Shown here piece after piece: positions 1 through 9,445 of a stretch of DNA of 32,593 nucleotides. The notes below the pieces were generated by a model. The model saw only the letters and a list, made by a program, of their open reading frames with translations. It was not told the origin of the DNA and ran no database searches. Location of the stretch: NCBI GenBank assembly GCA_021163445.1, contig JAGGWR010000030.1, positions 1 to 32,593 of the forward strand, given 5' to 3'. Within the stretch, counting starts at the first letter, position 1, and each line of letters starts with the position of its first letter. The stretch is from Candidatus Tharpella aukensis (lineage in GTDB: Bacteria > Desulfobacterota > Anaeroferrophillalia > Anaeroferrophillales > Tharpellaceae). The position numbers and the translations under genes are program-made.

Positions 1-2
1 TG

Positions 3-329
3 ATCTTAGAGCTCTACCTGGCCCATGCCCCGGACTCATTCGTGTTGCAGGATCTGGCTCAAGAGTATGGCGCCGATAAAGACCGCTTTGAAAAAGAGTC
101 CTCATTCTGTATCCATTGCGGCCTCTGCGTCAGATATTGCAACGAGGTTAAACAGAAAAACGCGGTTGGTTTTGTTGACCGAGGCTCTCGCAAAGAGATC
201 TGTTTTATCCCAGAGATCGCCGCCAAAGAGTGCTGGGACTGCAAAGAGTGCTTTCCTCTCTGTCCGACAGAAGCCCTGCAAGCCGCCTACGTTCTGTCTC
301 AGGCTTTGTTTACGCCGAAACTAACCTAA
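3..329 (+). CDS. C-terminal part of an iron-sulfur (4Fe-4S ferredoxin-type) oxidoreductase subunit, truncated by window start
   Basis: Frame 3 is open from the window edge. It encodes CIHCGLCVRYC and CWDCKECFPLCP cysteine motifs and stops at 327-329. Confidence 0.8.
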   Translation: MLELYLAHAPDSFVLQDLAQEYGADKDRFEKESSFCIHCGLCVRYCNEVKQKNAVGFVDRGSRKEICFIPEIAAKECWDCKECFPLCPTEALQAAYVLSQALFTPKLT

Positions 330-354
330 TAATCATTCTACTCATAGAGATTTA

Positions 355-389
355 TAAAAAAACCGGCCCCTTCCAAGGTCGGTTTTTTT
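355..389. terminator. Rho-independent terminator
   Basis: aaaaccggccccttccaaggtcggttttttt hairpin plus T-run just after the Fe-S ORF. Confidence 0.75.
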
Positions 390-533
390 ATTTATATGAG
401 GCACTTTACTTTTCCAGTCTAAAAAAGGTCAATCAGGTAGGTATGAATGTCGTGTTTTGCTGGCTTGTTTTCATCAGATTTTTTTTAGCTTTCATAAAGT
501 GCTACCATAATTACTCATTTTGCAAGAGATGTT

Positions 534-941
534 TTAATTGTTATGAAGATATTTTTCCATACTGACAGCAATTGTGGAGAATTGAGTCAGGATTTTTTTA
601 TCCTCAGTAATTAACGGTAAGCCGGTCTCTTTTGACACTCCTACAAAATTGCAATCGTAAGCTGACAGTGTACTATTTTCAATTGCGTTAAATACATGGT
701 CGACATTGATTAAATCTCGTGACTCAACAACTTCAAGAGCTTTTTTGAATAATATTTTACTTATGTTGGGCTTAATGATTGTTTTACGTTGGTATAAAGT
801 TAAAATACTTAAAAATTCATAACGCCACAAAGAGGGAGCAACCCAGTTTTTATCCTTTTCATAGAGATTGAATGCCAATTGATTATATTTTTCATTTGGC
901 AGCAACAGATATGAAATAATATTTGTGTCTACAACAATCAT
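534..941 (-). CDS. vapC: PIN-domain toxin (VapC-like)
   Basis: 135 aa beginning MIVVDTNIISYLLLP, with later acidic positions (AYDCNFVGV, LPLITEDKKIL) typical of PIN nucleases. Confidence 0.85.
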   Translation of the reverse strand: MIVVDTNIISYLLLPNEKYNQLAFNLYEKDKNWVAPSLWRYEFLSILTLYQRKTIIKPNISKILFKKALEVVESRDLINVDHVFNAIENSTLSAYDCNFVGVSKETGLPLITEDKKILTQFSTIAVSMEKYLHNN

Positions 942-1183
942 GGTCTGCTTTGCTCAATAACTTTTTTCATCTCTTTTGGAGATAATTCAAACCCGTTTAC
1001 ATCGATATTCTCATGGATTTTTTTTATCTCTTCAATCATTGTGACCGCAGATTTTTTTCTTGAGATATACTCAAATATGCCATGAATAATCTCGCTGTTA
1101 ATGGAGCGATGATCTTTTTGGGCAAAATGTTTTATATCATGATACAAAACATCTGGTATATTTCTTATGGTAATATTTGGCAT
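938..1183 (-). CDS. vapB: Ribbon-helix-helix (FitA/VapB-like) antitoxin
   Basis: 81 aa MPNITIRNIPDVLYHDIKHFAQKDHRSINSEI typical of Arc/FitA antitoxins. It overlaps the PIN toxin by 4 nt. Confidence 0.85.
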   Translation of the reverse strand: MPNITIRNIPDVLYHDIKHFAQKDHRSINSEIIHGIFEYISRKKSAVTMIEEIKKIHENIDVNGFELSPKEMKKVIEQSRP

Positions 1184-1542
1184 GTCCCCCTCCCCCCATT
1201 AAATCCCGCTCACATTATTGATGTAACCTATAGTTATATTATGAAACTGTTGGAGTTTAGTCAAGTTGTTTTTTCAATTTGCAGTTATCGACTACTGTTT
1301 TAATCTTAAATACTCAAGTTACAGTTGTCGATTACCGATCAATTGGCTCTACTTCCTTTTTGGGGAATGAGAGAGTGATGCCGATGATAAAATCATAACG
1401 GTTTATAGTGAAAAAGATTGACACTATTTTTTCAGGTTGGTAGAAGTGCTTGGAGGGGGTTGGTTTTGCAACTAGCGAATCTTAAAATATAATGGCCTCG
1501 GTCATACTAAATGGAACCATTTCACGCAAAAGGAGAAAGATT

Positions 1543-1887
1543 ATGTTGGAAAGCCAAATTGATTTAAATAACAATCGCAAAAAACAGCTTGGTCGCGTTC
1601 TGGAAATAATGCCGAAACAGGGCAAACAACTTATGGCCCAGATTGGTGAAACCTATGAAGATGGAGCTCTGGAGAGAAAGTCTAAACATCTTATGGCGTT
1701 AGCTATGGCTCTTGGTGCTGGATGTCAGAATTGCGTTCTGTTTCATACTGAGGCGGCATTGGAATCAGGTGCAACCAAGGAAGAATTTCTTGAGACCATC
1801 TCAGTAGTAATCAGCATGAGAGGTACGACAGGTGTCGCAGAATCCCTAAGAGTGATTCAGTTCTTAGATGAATCAGGAAAACTTTAG
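1543..1887 (+). CDS. Carboxymuconolactone decarboxylase family (AhpD-like) protein
   Basis: Contains MALAMALGAGCQNCVLFHTEAALESGATKEEFLETI with the CxxC...H AhpD motif. Start moved to 1543, which has an aaaggaga RBS. Confidence 0.85.
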   Translation: MLESQIDLNNNRKKQLGRVLEIMPKQGKQLMAQIGETYEDGALERKSKHLMALAMALGAGCQNCVLFHTEAALESGATKEEFLETISVVISMRGTTGVAESLRVIQFLDESGKL

Positions 1888-1988
1888 TGCCTGACCCAGA
1901 AGGATAGCCTCCGATCGATTGGCAGCACTATTTTTGTCAAAGATAAAGATCCCCCCTTTCTTGACGAGGCCTTGGAACCTTTCGGGAT

Positions 1989-2106
1989 TTGCAGGATCTG
2001 ACTCAAGAGTATGGCGCCGATAAAGACCGTTTTGAAAAAGAATCCTCATTCTGTATCCATTGCGGCCTCTGTGTCAGATATTGCAACGAGGTCAAGCAGA
2101 AAACAT
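1989..2106 (+). pseudogene. Truncated paralogous copy of the Fe-S subunit segment at 45-159
   Basis: Near-identical (about five substitutions in ~115 bp) to 45-159, with the same frame. Ends abruptly at a tga after QKT. Confidence 0.85.
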
Positions 2107-2162
2107 GAGTTGGGTAGCAGTGCCCTTATTGTTATAAGAAAATCGCAGGAGGTATAACCCAA

Positions 2163-2534
2163 ATGGGATTCAACGAGGAAGATAAGCTGGAAGGTGCTCT
2201 TGCTGAACAGCGGCGGGATAAAGAGCTGCGCGCCCGAACCTATCGGGAACGGGCGCTCAAAATGTATCCCTGGATATGTGCCCGGTGTGGACGTGAATTT
2301 GGCGGCAAAAAACTGCGTGAGCTGACTGTCCATCACAAAAATCATGACCACGACTACAATCCGCCGGACGGCAGCAATTGGGAGTTGTTGTGTCTCTACT
2401 GCCATGACTATGAGCACACGAAACACCCCGAGAAAGTGACACCTGCCAAAACGGCATCAAGTATTAATCATAAACCATCCACCACCCACCAGCCATTTGC
2501 CGGTCTCGACAAATGGCTGCAAAAGAAGGAGTGA
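2163..2534 (+). CDS. HNH nuclease (YajD-like)
   Basis: CARCGREFGGKKLRELTVHHKNHDHDYNPPDGSNWELLCLYCHDYEH, with an aggaggt RBS. Confidence 0.85.
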   Translation: MGFNEEDKLEGALAEQRRDKELRARTYRERALKMYPWICARCGREFGGKKLRELTVHHKNHDHDYNPPDGSNWELLCLYCHDYEHTKHPEKVTPAKTASSINHKPSTTHQPFAGLDKWLQKKE

Positions 2535-2544
2535 TTTATTGGTT

Positions 2545-2660
2545 TTGATCCCGGTTTCGGTGGCGTTGTCGATCAATTTCATAATAACCCCACCATGGAT
2601 GTTGCCCGCAGGATTTGCATCCTGCGGGAGCATGACTTGTGAGAGGATCCATGCTTTCAC
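2545..2660 (-). pseudogene. N-terminal fragment of a hotdog-fold acyl-CoA thioesterase
   Basis: MKAWILSQVMLPQDANPAGNIHGGVIMKLIDNAT matches the YciA/BACH-type N-terminus, then homology stops. The remainder is absent. Confidence 0.65.
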
Positions 2661-2710
2661 TGACTTTTTTCCCTTCCATTGAACATCCTCTTATTGCTTT
2701 ATTAATTGTA

Positions 2711-4981
2711 TCAAGTTTTTATTTTTAATGGAGAGTCATGATAAAGTGTAAAGCTATTCAGTTTTTGTCGTAAGTCGTGCAGCCTTTCCGAGTAGTTTAC
2801 GTTTTTGCGCTCTTGTGCGAGACTAACAATTTTCTGAACATCCTCGGCCAAGTCAAAAAAACCACATTGAAGGAGGCTTCCTTTCAATGTATGCGCTGAT
2901 TCAGCTAACGTTTTTAAGTCATTAATTATTTCTGCTGATTCAGCTTTGTTCATATTGTTAATAATACTGTTGCGTAATTTGGGAATGATTCTTTCCGTCT
3001 GTTGTTGGTTGAATTGGGCACTATCCGTAAGAAAAGAGATCGCTTTTTCGGTCAGGGAGATGTCATGATTATTCTTTTCTTGAGGCTTGTCGGAGCTTTT
3101 ATCTTTTTTTGGAAAAGCAATATTATGGGGCGATAAATTGCTTTCACTAATAATTTTTTTTAATATTTTATTTAGTTGCTCGGAATTGAAAGGCTTACTG
3201 ATGTAATCATCCATTCCAGCATCAAGAAAGAGTTCTCGATCTCCGGCCATGGCATGAGCCGTCAAGGCTATAATTGGTAGGTGTCGGTTGGCCAGCCGAG
3301 ATATTAGTTGTGTCTGCAATGGGGGGGGCAATTTAATCGATACAGGATTATTTGTTTCCAAGGCGCGAATCACTCGGGCTGTACTCAAACCATCAAGAAC
3401 TGGCATTTGGGCATCCATAAGAACAACGTCGACATCCTTTTGGCCCAGTACATTGAGGCCTTGCATGCCATTCTCAGCAACCACCACCCGATGTCCGGAA
3501 TTTTCCAGAATTCCTGTTGCCACCTCTTGATTAACCGGGTTATCCTCAATTACAAGTACCATAAGAGTGGAAATTTTTCCACTATCAGCCGATACTGTTT
3601 TGAATAGGTGACTTTCAGAACAGGTCTCAAGCTCGACCGTAAAATTAAAAATCGAGCCTTGGCCGACCTTGCTCTCCAGCCAAATTCTGCCGTTCATTAG
3701 ATTGACAAGCTGTTTGCTGATTGCAAGCCCTAAGCCGGAACCCTTATATTCTCTTGAAAAAGAACCATCGACCTGCTCAAAACTGTTAAAAACTGTCTCT
3801 AATTTACTTTGAGGAATGCCGATTCCGGTATCACTTACTGAAAAGTGAAGAATCTTTTTTTGATTATTCAGTTCCATTTCAGAACAGCGCACTCGAATGG
3901 CAATCTTGCCTTGCCCCGTAAATTTAATGGCGTTACCAACTAGGTTTGTAAGCACTTGACGCAGGTGCTGTTCATCTCCGAGACAAGCTAAGGGGACTGT
4001 TGTATCGACAGAATAATCAAGTTTAAGACCCTTTCTTCGGGCTGCATAAGCAAAGCTTGAGAGTACTCTGGTTAACAGGTGTTGAGGAGAAAAAGGGTGA
4101 TTAATCAATTTAAACAGTCCTGCTTCAAGTTTTGATAAATCAAGAATATCGTTAATTACTCCCAGTAGGCTATCGGCTGAATCCTTAACTGTTTCAAGAT
4201 AGTGTCTCTGTTGATGATCTAGTTGGGTGTCGAGAGCTAAAGAAGTCATACCGATGATGGCATTCATCGGGGTTCTGATCTCATGGCTCATATTGGCAAG
4301 AAATTCACTCTTGAGTTGGGTTGCTGCTTCGGCGCTTTCTTTAGCCTTTTTCATGTCAACCAGAAGCCGTTCATTTAAAAAACGTAAATGGAGGTTGGTA
4401 ATCAAGGTTTGATGTTCGCGGGCGGCTAAAATTTGCATAAACACAATATAGATAATTGAACAGGCGGCGAAGATTGGTTGGGGATTCTGCCCCGTGAAGA
4501 GATAGCGCAGGGCTACTGAAATGGGAAGAAAGGATATATAGAGAGCTTGGGCCAAGCGGTGGGCTCTGAGAATGGAAATTCCGGAATGAACCACACCGAG
4601 CATTAGAAAAATGATCACTACCTGGGGAAAAATGGGGGAATAATCTTCAATGAGCCAAGGTACTATTCCCCAGCCCAGTCCGATCAGCACCGTAACTGAA
4701 ACGTAACGGTTCATCTGTGCTTGAAGGGTTCTTTCATCATTTTTCAGTTGTCGGTGCTGGTAGATCAAAAAACAGCGGCAGCAAACCAGAAATAACATCC
4801 CCATAAGCCATTGATAAAGTAGGGACAAATGGGCAATGTGACGGATAAAAGTGACACAGATGAGAACGCCTAAAAAAACGGCAAGGTTGGATATTTTTCC
4901 TTGCGCAAAAAGGAGTCGTAAGCGCTCCTTGCGAATCTGTTTCTTTATAAAAACTTCTTGATCTGTAACTGAAATATCCAT
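2711..4981 (-). CDS. Membrane hybrid sensor histidine kinase with receiver and HPt domains
   Basis: N-terminal hydrophobic segments; His[23 protein letters not shown]; HATPase N/G boxes ([23 protein letters not shown]); REC ([17 protein letters not shown]); C-terminal HPt (AHTLKGS). Confidence 0.95.
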   Translation of the reverse strand: MDISVTDQEVFIKKQIRKERLRLLFAQGKISNLAVFLGVLICVTFIRHIAHLSLLYQWLMGMLFLVCCRCFLIYQHRQLKNDERTLQAQMNRYVSVTVLIGLGWGIVPWLIEDYSPIFPQVVIIFLMLGVVHSGISILRAHRLAQALYISFLPISVALRYLFTGQNPQPIFAACSIIYIVFMQILAAREHQTLITNLHLRFLNERLLVDMKKAKESAEAATQLKSEFLANMSHEIRTPMNAIIGMTSLALDTQLDHQQRHYLETVKDSADSLLGVINDILDLSKLEAGLFKLINHPFSPQHLLTRVLSSFAYAARRKGLKLDYSVDTTVPLACLGDEQHLRQVLTNLVGNAIKFTGQGKIAIRVRCSEMELNNQKKILHFSVSDTGIGIPQSKLETVFNSFEQVDGSFSREYKGSGLGLAISKQLVNLMNGRIWLESKVGQGSIFNFTVELETCSESHLFKTVSADSGKISTLMVLVIEDNPVNQEVATGILENSGHRVVVAENGMQGLNVLGQKDVDVVLMDAQMPVLDGLSTARVIRALETNNPVSIKLPPPLQTQLISRLANRHLPIIALTAHAMAGDRELFLDAGMDDYISKPFNSEQLNKILKKIISESNLSPHNIAFPKKDKSSDKPQEKNNHDISLTEKAISFLTDSAQFNQQQTERIIPKLRNSIINNMNKAESAEIINDLKTLAESAHTLKGSLLQCGFFDLAEDVQKIVSLAQERKNVNYSERLHDLRQKLNSFTLYHDSPLKIKT

Positions 4982-5135
4982 TGATTGGTTTCTACTTATG
5001 AGCTAAGGAAGGATCAACCCGAAAGACAGTACAATTTTTTAAGAAACTATGGTAAACCACTGTTTCATTTTTAGGATTATATCAATTTACCATTTTTGTC
5101 TAGTATTTTATTAAATCCAGTTTTCAAATAACCAT

Positions 5136-6416
5136 CTAGATTTCTATGTGATTAATCAGGGCTTCCAGATAACGTGATTTAACCTGTTGATTGGCCAAGA
5201 TCTGTTTGAATGGCGGAAGTTTTAGAATGACACCTAGAACTCCGGCCATGGCTCGATGACTCCAGAGAACCCGGTTGTCAAAAATGAGGTTTTGCAACTG
5301 GCCTCTTTCAATGGCCATCAATACCGCTCTGTGGGTTCCATTCAGAGGGGTAATAACCCGGCTCGATCGGGATTTTAGCTGGATATTACCTTTTGCGCAA
5401 GTTCTAACACAAACCCCACAGCCAAGACAGATATCTTCATTCAGCTTTGCCACTTTCATTTCGGGTTTGACTGGATTATTTGCTGAAACCAAACTCATCG
5501 CTTCGACCGGGCAGGCGATTACGCATTTGCCACAGCCGTTGCAATCAGATTTAGCAATAACCGGAATGAAATTGGTTGTATGAATCGGGCTTAAAATTGC
5601 AAAACGCCGGGCTGCGGTCAAAGCCTCACAGCAACAGGCGCAGCAGTTGCAAATGAAAGTTACCTCCTCGCGAACATTTTCACCAAACTGAACCAGATTG
5701 TGTTCGTAAGCTATCTGCAATAAATCAAGGCTCTCTTCCACCTCTAACGAACGGGCGTGGCCGTGTTTAACAAGTGATGCGGCAACGTTGTTAAAGGTCA
5801 TGCATATCTCTTGCGGTGCATCGCAGGCTTTGCCTAGGTGATGCATTTTGTGGCGGCAGTAACAGAGGCTGACACTTCGATGAGAGGCACCCTTAATGAC
5901 TTCGGTTGCCCGCTCATAATCGAGAACATGCAGTGCATTTTCCCTAGATAATGCCGGTTCCTGAACAAAGGCACGCCCCACCTGAGTTAGATCTCGGGTA
6001 AATAGATCTTTGATGAAATCTTCTTCCACATTTAAGTATTCATAAAATAGTTCGCTTAAAACCTTCTGATCAATATCATCGCGCACCCGCATTAACGAGA
6101 ACTCGAAAAAACCCGCCATTGGCGGGGGCAGCACATAGACAGACTCTCCATTTTGTTCGATATCAACTAAAATAGCGCGACCCGCCAATTCATCCAGCAC
6201 CATTTGTGTGCTGGTCAGATTCATTTTCCAGATGCGACTCGCTTTTTTCGCTGTGAAAGGTTTGATCGGCATGAGGGCAACCAGTCGACTCTCTTTCTCA
6301 CTGAAAAGCATTTTCAAAATCTTGAAGAGTAGTTCTGAAGGGGGTGCGCCCTGAGGAAAGCGATTCAATCTGTCAGCTAACTGGTTATAACTGGACTTGG
6401 TTGTGTTGTGAGCCAT
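5136..6416 (-). CDS. 4Fe-4S dicluster ferredoxin protein with N-terminal winged-helix-like region
   Basis: CNGCGKCVIACPVEAM and CLGCGVCVRTCAKGNI motifs, plus an additional CNCCACCCEA cluster. N-terminus resembles a wHTH. Start 6416 chosen over 6482. Confidence 0.8.
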   Translation of the reverse strand: MAHNTTKSSYNQLADRLNRFPQGAPPSELLFKILKMLFSEKESRLVALMPIKPFTAKKASRIWKMNLTSTQMVLDELAGRAILVDIEQNGESVYVLPPPMAGFFEFSLMRVRDDIDQKVLSELFYEYLNVEEDFIKDLFTRDLTQVGRAFVQEPALSRENALHVLDYERATEVIKGASHRSVSLCYCRHKMHHLGKACDAPQEICMTFNNVAASLVKHGHARSLEVEESLDLLQIAYEHNLVQFGENVREEVTFICNCCACCCEALTAARRFAILSPIHTTNFIPVIAKSDCNGCGKCVIACPVEAMSLVSANNPVKPEMKVAKLNEDICLGCGVCVRTCAKGNIQLKSRSSRVITPLNGTHRAVLMAIERGQLQNLIFDNRVLWSHRAMAGVLGVILKLPPFKQILANQQVKSRYLEALINHIEI

Positions 6417-6534
6417 AATGATATTTACCTTATAATTTTCGTGGGATTGTATGTTTCTGAAAGATAACCGTACAAAAGACAATTGTCAAATAATAAAATA
6501 GGTGCTGCATCCGCCATGCTAATCAATTAAATTG

Positions 6535-6664
6535 GTAACTATTCAGCTAACCCGTAAATTCCGGGGACACAATCCCGATTTCCTTCGGAGAATCAGGTTA
6601 TGTCCCCAGAATTTACTGAAATCCATCAAAATTAGGTGCTTTTCTACTTACGCTGAATAGTTAC
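6535..6664 (-). repeat. Family 1 MITE-like palindromic element, copy 1 (orientation B)
   Basis: gtaactattcagc...gctgaatagttac ends and a core ggggacacaatcccgatttccttcggagaatcaggttatgtcccc hairpin. Confidence 0.95.
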
Positions 6665-6833
6665 TTAAAAAGTTCGGAGGTTTTTTTACGACGGTATCAA
6701 GCTTGGCGGGTTCCTGCCTGTAAATTACTGATAATATTTATCTGGACATGGTTGGAATTTTGGCATATATATTAAACTCATTGTTTTGAAATGGGTTTAT
6801 TGAGCTGTCTAACTGAATCAGGAGGAGGGAAAA

Positions 6834-7274
6834 ATGTCTGAGACTAAAAATTTGTTGTTAATTGTTGCGACTACCGAGCCTGCCAATCAATATGCCAGTT
6901 ATGTGGTTGCTTTTATGGCAAAAAAATTAAGCAATGTGCCTAACGTTACCATATTTTATGGGCCCAATGCCGTCAGCATGGTCAAAAAAGGTGAGTTGGC
7001 GAAACTGGTTATCACCCAGGAAACCAAGGAGTTGATTGCTGGCCAATTGGATGGTCTTAACGCTGCCGATCTGCCAGATAATCTGGAGCAGATGGCCCGT
7101 TTTCAGAAGGATCAGCTGGGGGTTACGATCGCTTCCTGTGCAACCTTTCATGTTCTTAACGGCTTTGCCGAATCTGTGGATGATACATCAAATATTGAAG
7201 ATTTTATAGTTCCGGTTAAGCTGCCTGATGTCTGGGGAGCTGTTGACGGGGCGGATAAAGTTTTGTATTTTTAG
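6834..7274 (+). CDS. DsrE-family (sulfur relay-like) protein
   Basis: 146 aa with VTIFYGPNAVSMVKKG and VTIASCATFHVLNGF typical of DsrE/F-like folds. aggaggg RBS. Confidence 0.7.
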   Translation: MSETKNLLLIVATTEPANQYASYVVAFMAKKLSNVPNVTIFYGPNAVSMVKKGELAKLVITQETKELIAGQLDGLNAADLPDNLEQMARFQKDQLGVTIASCATFHVLNGFAESVDDTSNIEDFIVPVKLPDVWGAVDGADKVLYF

Positions 7275-7326
7275 CGGGAGAGAATGAAGTTGTAAATTGT
7301 TTGTTGATTAGATCCGGCGGATTTTT

Positions 7327-7376
7327 AAAAACCGGGTAACTAGAGAGTTTTGACGACCTCTAGTTACCCGGTTTTT
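7327..7376. terminator. Strong bidirectional hairpin terminator
   Basis: aaaaaccgggtaactagag...ctctagttacccggttttt, 19-bp perfect stem. Confidence 0.85.
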
Positions 7377-7419
7377 CGTTAAAGGGTAACCTGCGGATTG
7401 GCTGAATAGTTGTAATTTT

Positions 7420-7549
7420 GTAACTATTCAGCGAAAGCAGAAAAACACCTAAATTTGATGGGTTTCAGTGAATTCTGGGGACATAACCTGATTCTCCGAA
7501 GGAAATCGGGATTGTGTCCCCTGAATTCACGGGTTAGCTGAATAGTTAC
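7420..7549 (+). repeat. Family 1 MITE-like element, copy 2 (orientation A)
   Basis: Same TIRs and core hairpin. Flanked both sides by gtaatttt. Confidence 0.95.
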
Positions 7550-7685
7550 GTAATTTTTTCATTGAATAAGACTATATTGTTGGAAGTTTGTATAGATGAT
7601 TCCAATTGGATTTAATTTATAGGTTTATGGTAGTAACATATGTTTTTCATAGACTTTTTAGATTTTTACTTTTGGGAGAAATGTA

Positions 7686-8549
7686 ATGTTTTGGTTCACT
7701 TTTAAAAAAGAGAGTAGCTCTTTTAAATACGCCGTCTTGTTGGCTCTGTTAAGTTTTCTCTGTTTTTTTAATTCTGCGGCTCAAGCGGAATCGACGGCGG
7801 CTTTTAGGGGGCAAACCGGAGTTCTCAGGATTTCCGGCGGTACGGCCCATATCCCGGTTATGAAAGAGGTGTCCAAAATAATTATGCAGGCGTACCCGGA
7901 TATTCAAATTTCGATTGCCGGCGGCGGTTCCGGGGCTGGAATTAAACAGGTTGGTGAAGGCTTGGTCGATATCGGTAATTCCGGCCGGAAGCCGACTGAG
8001 CACGAGATTCAGAAGTATGGCCTCGTTCTCCATCGCTGGGCGTTTGATGGGGTTGGCGTAATTGTCCACCGGGATAACCGGGTTCAAGCTTTGACCAAGG
8101 GGCAGTTGCAGGATATTTTTAGCGGACGTTTGCGAAATTGGCAAGAGGTCGGGGGTGTTGATAAGGAGATTACGGTTTTTACCAGGGATGAGGCCAGTGG
8201 CACGCGCAATGTCTTTTGGAAAAAAGCCTTGGCTAAAAAAGTGATCACCAATAAAGCCCTGGTGGTCGCCTCCAACGGGGCGATGAAAGCTGGTGTCTCT
8301 CACAATCCCTACGCGATTGGCTATGTTTCGATTGGCTATCTTGATAAGTCCGTGGCTGCGGTTGTTCTTGACGGGGTTAAGCCATCCCTGGAAGCCGTGC
8401 AAAAAGGGGAGTATACGGTTGTGCGCGGTCTTTATAGTAACACCAAGGGTGAGAGAGACGGTCTGACAAAAAGTTTTATCGATTTTCTTTTCAGCCAGAG
8501 CGGGCGGGAAATTATCGCTAAAAAGGGCCTGATCCCGGCGGCGAGATGA
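7686..8549 (+). CDS. pstS: Phosphate ABC transporter substrate-binding protein
   Basis: Signal peptide, then GVLRISGGTAHIPVMKEVSKIIM, GGGSGAGIKQVGEGLVDIGNSGR and TRDEASGTR. Upstream of pstCAB. Confidence 0.9.
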   Translation: MFWFTFKKESSSFKYAVLLALLSFLCFFNSAAQAESTAAFRGQTGVLRISGGTAHIPVMKEVSKIIMQAYPDIQISIAGGGSGAGIKQVGEGLVDIGNSGRKPTEHEIQKYGLVLHRWAFDGVGVIVHRDNRVQALTKGQLQDIFSGRLRNWQEVGGVDKEITVFTRDEASGTRNVFWKKALAKKVITNKALVVASNGAMKAGVSHNPYAIGYVSIGYLDKSVAAVVLDGVKPSLEAVQKGEYTVVRGLYSNTKGERDGLTKSFIDFLFSQSGREIIAKKGLIPAAR

Positions 8550-9445
8550 CGAAGATCTGGGGAAAAAGGGTATTCTCGAGCAGCCTTTTAGACAGTCGTT
8601 TCCTGTTTCTTGCGGCGACCGTCGTCGGGGTTTTGCTGACGCTGTCGATTTTTGCCTTTATGGTAATGCTCGGGCTGCCGCTCTTTTCAGTTCATTCACT
8701 AACTCTTCTTTTGACTCAAGCTTGGGCTCCCGACCAGGGGCTTTATGGTGTTTTCCCCTTCATTTGCGGCACTTGTGCCATCGTCTCTTTAAGCCTGCTG
8801 ATCGCCTTTCCTTTAAGTCTCGGTAACGCCATTCTTATTCATCTGTTAGCACCCCGCCGTCTGGCTCGGTTTCTTCATCAGGTGGTCAAGATGATGACCG
8901 GAGTTCCCACTGTGATCTATGGCTTTGTCGGCATCTTTTTTTTGGTTCCCTTGGTGCGTGAATGGTTTTCCCGGGGCTCCGGGATGTGTATTTTGAGCGC
9001 CGCTCTGCTTCTGGCTCTACTCATTTCGCCGACTATGATTTTGGTTTTTCTTGAAAGTTTTTCGGCCATTCCCGCAACCCATCTACGCGCTCTTGAGGCT
9101 CTGGGGGGCACGCGGCGACAGAAACTTTTACATGTGATTTTGCCGGGAGCGCGGACGGGGATTATTACGGGTCTGTTGTTGGCTTTAGGGAGAGCCTTGG
9201 GTGATACCATGATCGCCTTGATGGTGGCCGGAAATGCAACGGCTCAGCCGGAATCGCTGCTTGACTCGGTTCGGACCTTGACGGCCCATATCGCTCTGGT
9301 GATGGCGGCCGATTTTGACAGTATCGAATTTAAGACTATCTTTGCCTGCGGTATTATTCTCTATTTGTGGACGGCAGTACTGACATTAAGCTTACGTTGC
9401 CTGCACTTTAATTATGCGAAATCAAGTCATGACCAGAGTCTTTGA
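8546..9445 (+). CDS. pstC: Phosphate ABC transporter permease PstC
   Basis: Multi-spanning membrane protein with VPTVIYGFVGIFFLVPLV and EALGGTRRQKLLHVILPGARTGIITGLLLALGRALGDT. Confidence 0.92.
   Translation: MTKIWGKRVFSSSLLDSRFLFLAATVVGVLLTLSIFAFMVMLGLPLFSVHSLTLLLTQAWAPDQGLYGVFPFICGTCAIVSLSLLIAFPLSLGNAILIHLLAPRRLARFLHQVVKMMTGVPTVIYGFVGIFFLVPLVREWFSRGSGMCILSAALLLALLISPTMILVFLESFSAIPATHLRALEALGGTRRQKLLHVILPGARTGIITGLLLALGRALGDTMIALMVAGNATAQPESLLDSVRTLTAHIALVMAADFDSIEFKTIFACGIILYLWTAVLTLSLRCLHFNYAKSSHDQSL

Noticed and set aside
230-565. 111-aa ORF spanning the terminator at 355-389
   Set aside because: It overlaps the Fe-S gene out of frame and reads through a strong terminator; low-complexity composition.
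2046-2426. ORFs on the minus strand opposite the HNH gene (126 aa and 67 aa)
   Set aside because: The plus-strand HNH motif, RBS and stop are convincing; the antisense frames show no domain features.
7550-7685. Possible Pho box upstream of pstS
   Set aside because: No convincing direct repeats of a CTGTCAT-like motif could be seen by eye.
8917-9210. Antisense ORFs inside pst, gyrA, gap, pgk and other genes (e.g. 7749-8402 -, 8917-9210 -, 17289-17516 -, 26054-26398 -)
   Set aside because: They lie opposite strongly recognisable genes, lack plausible RBSs and have no recognisable protein features; they look like shadow ORFs.
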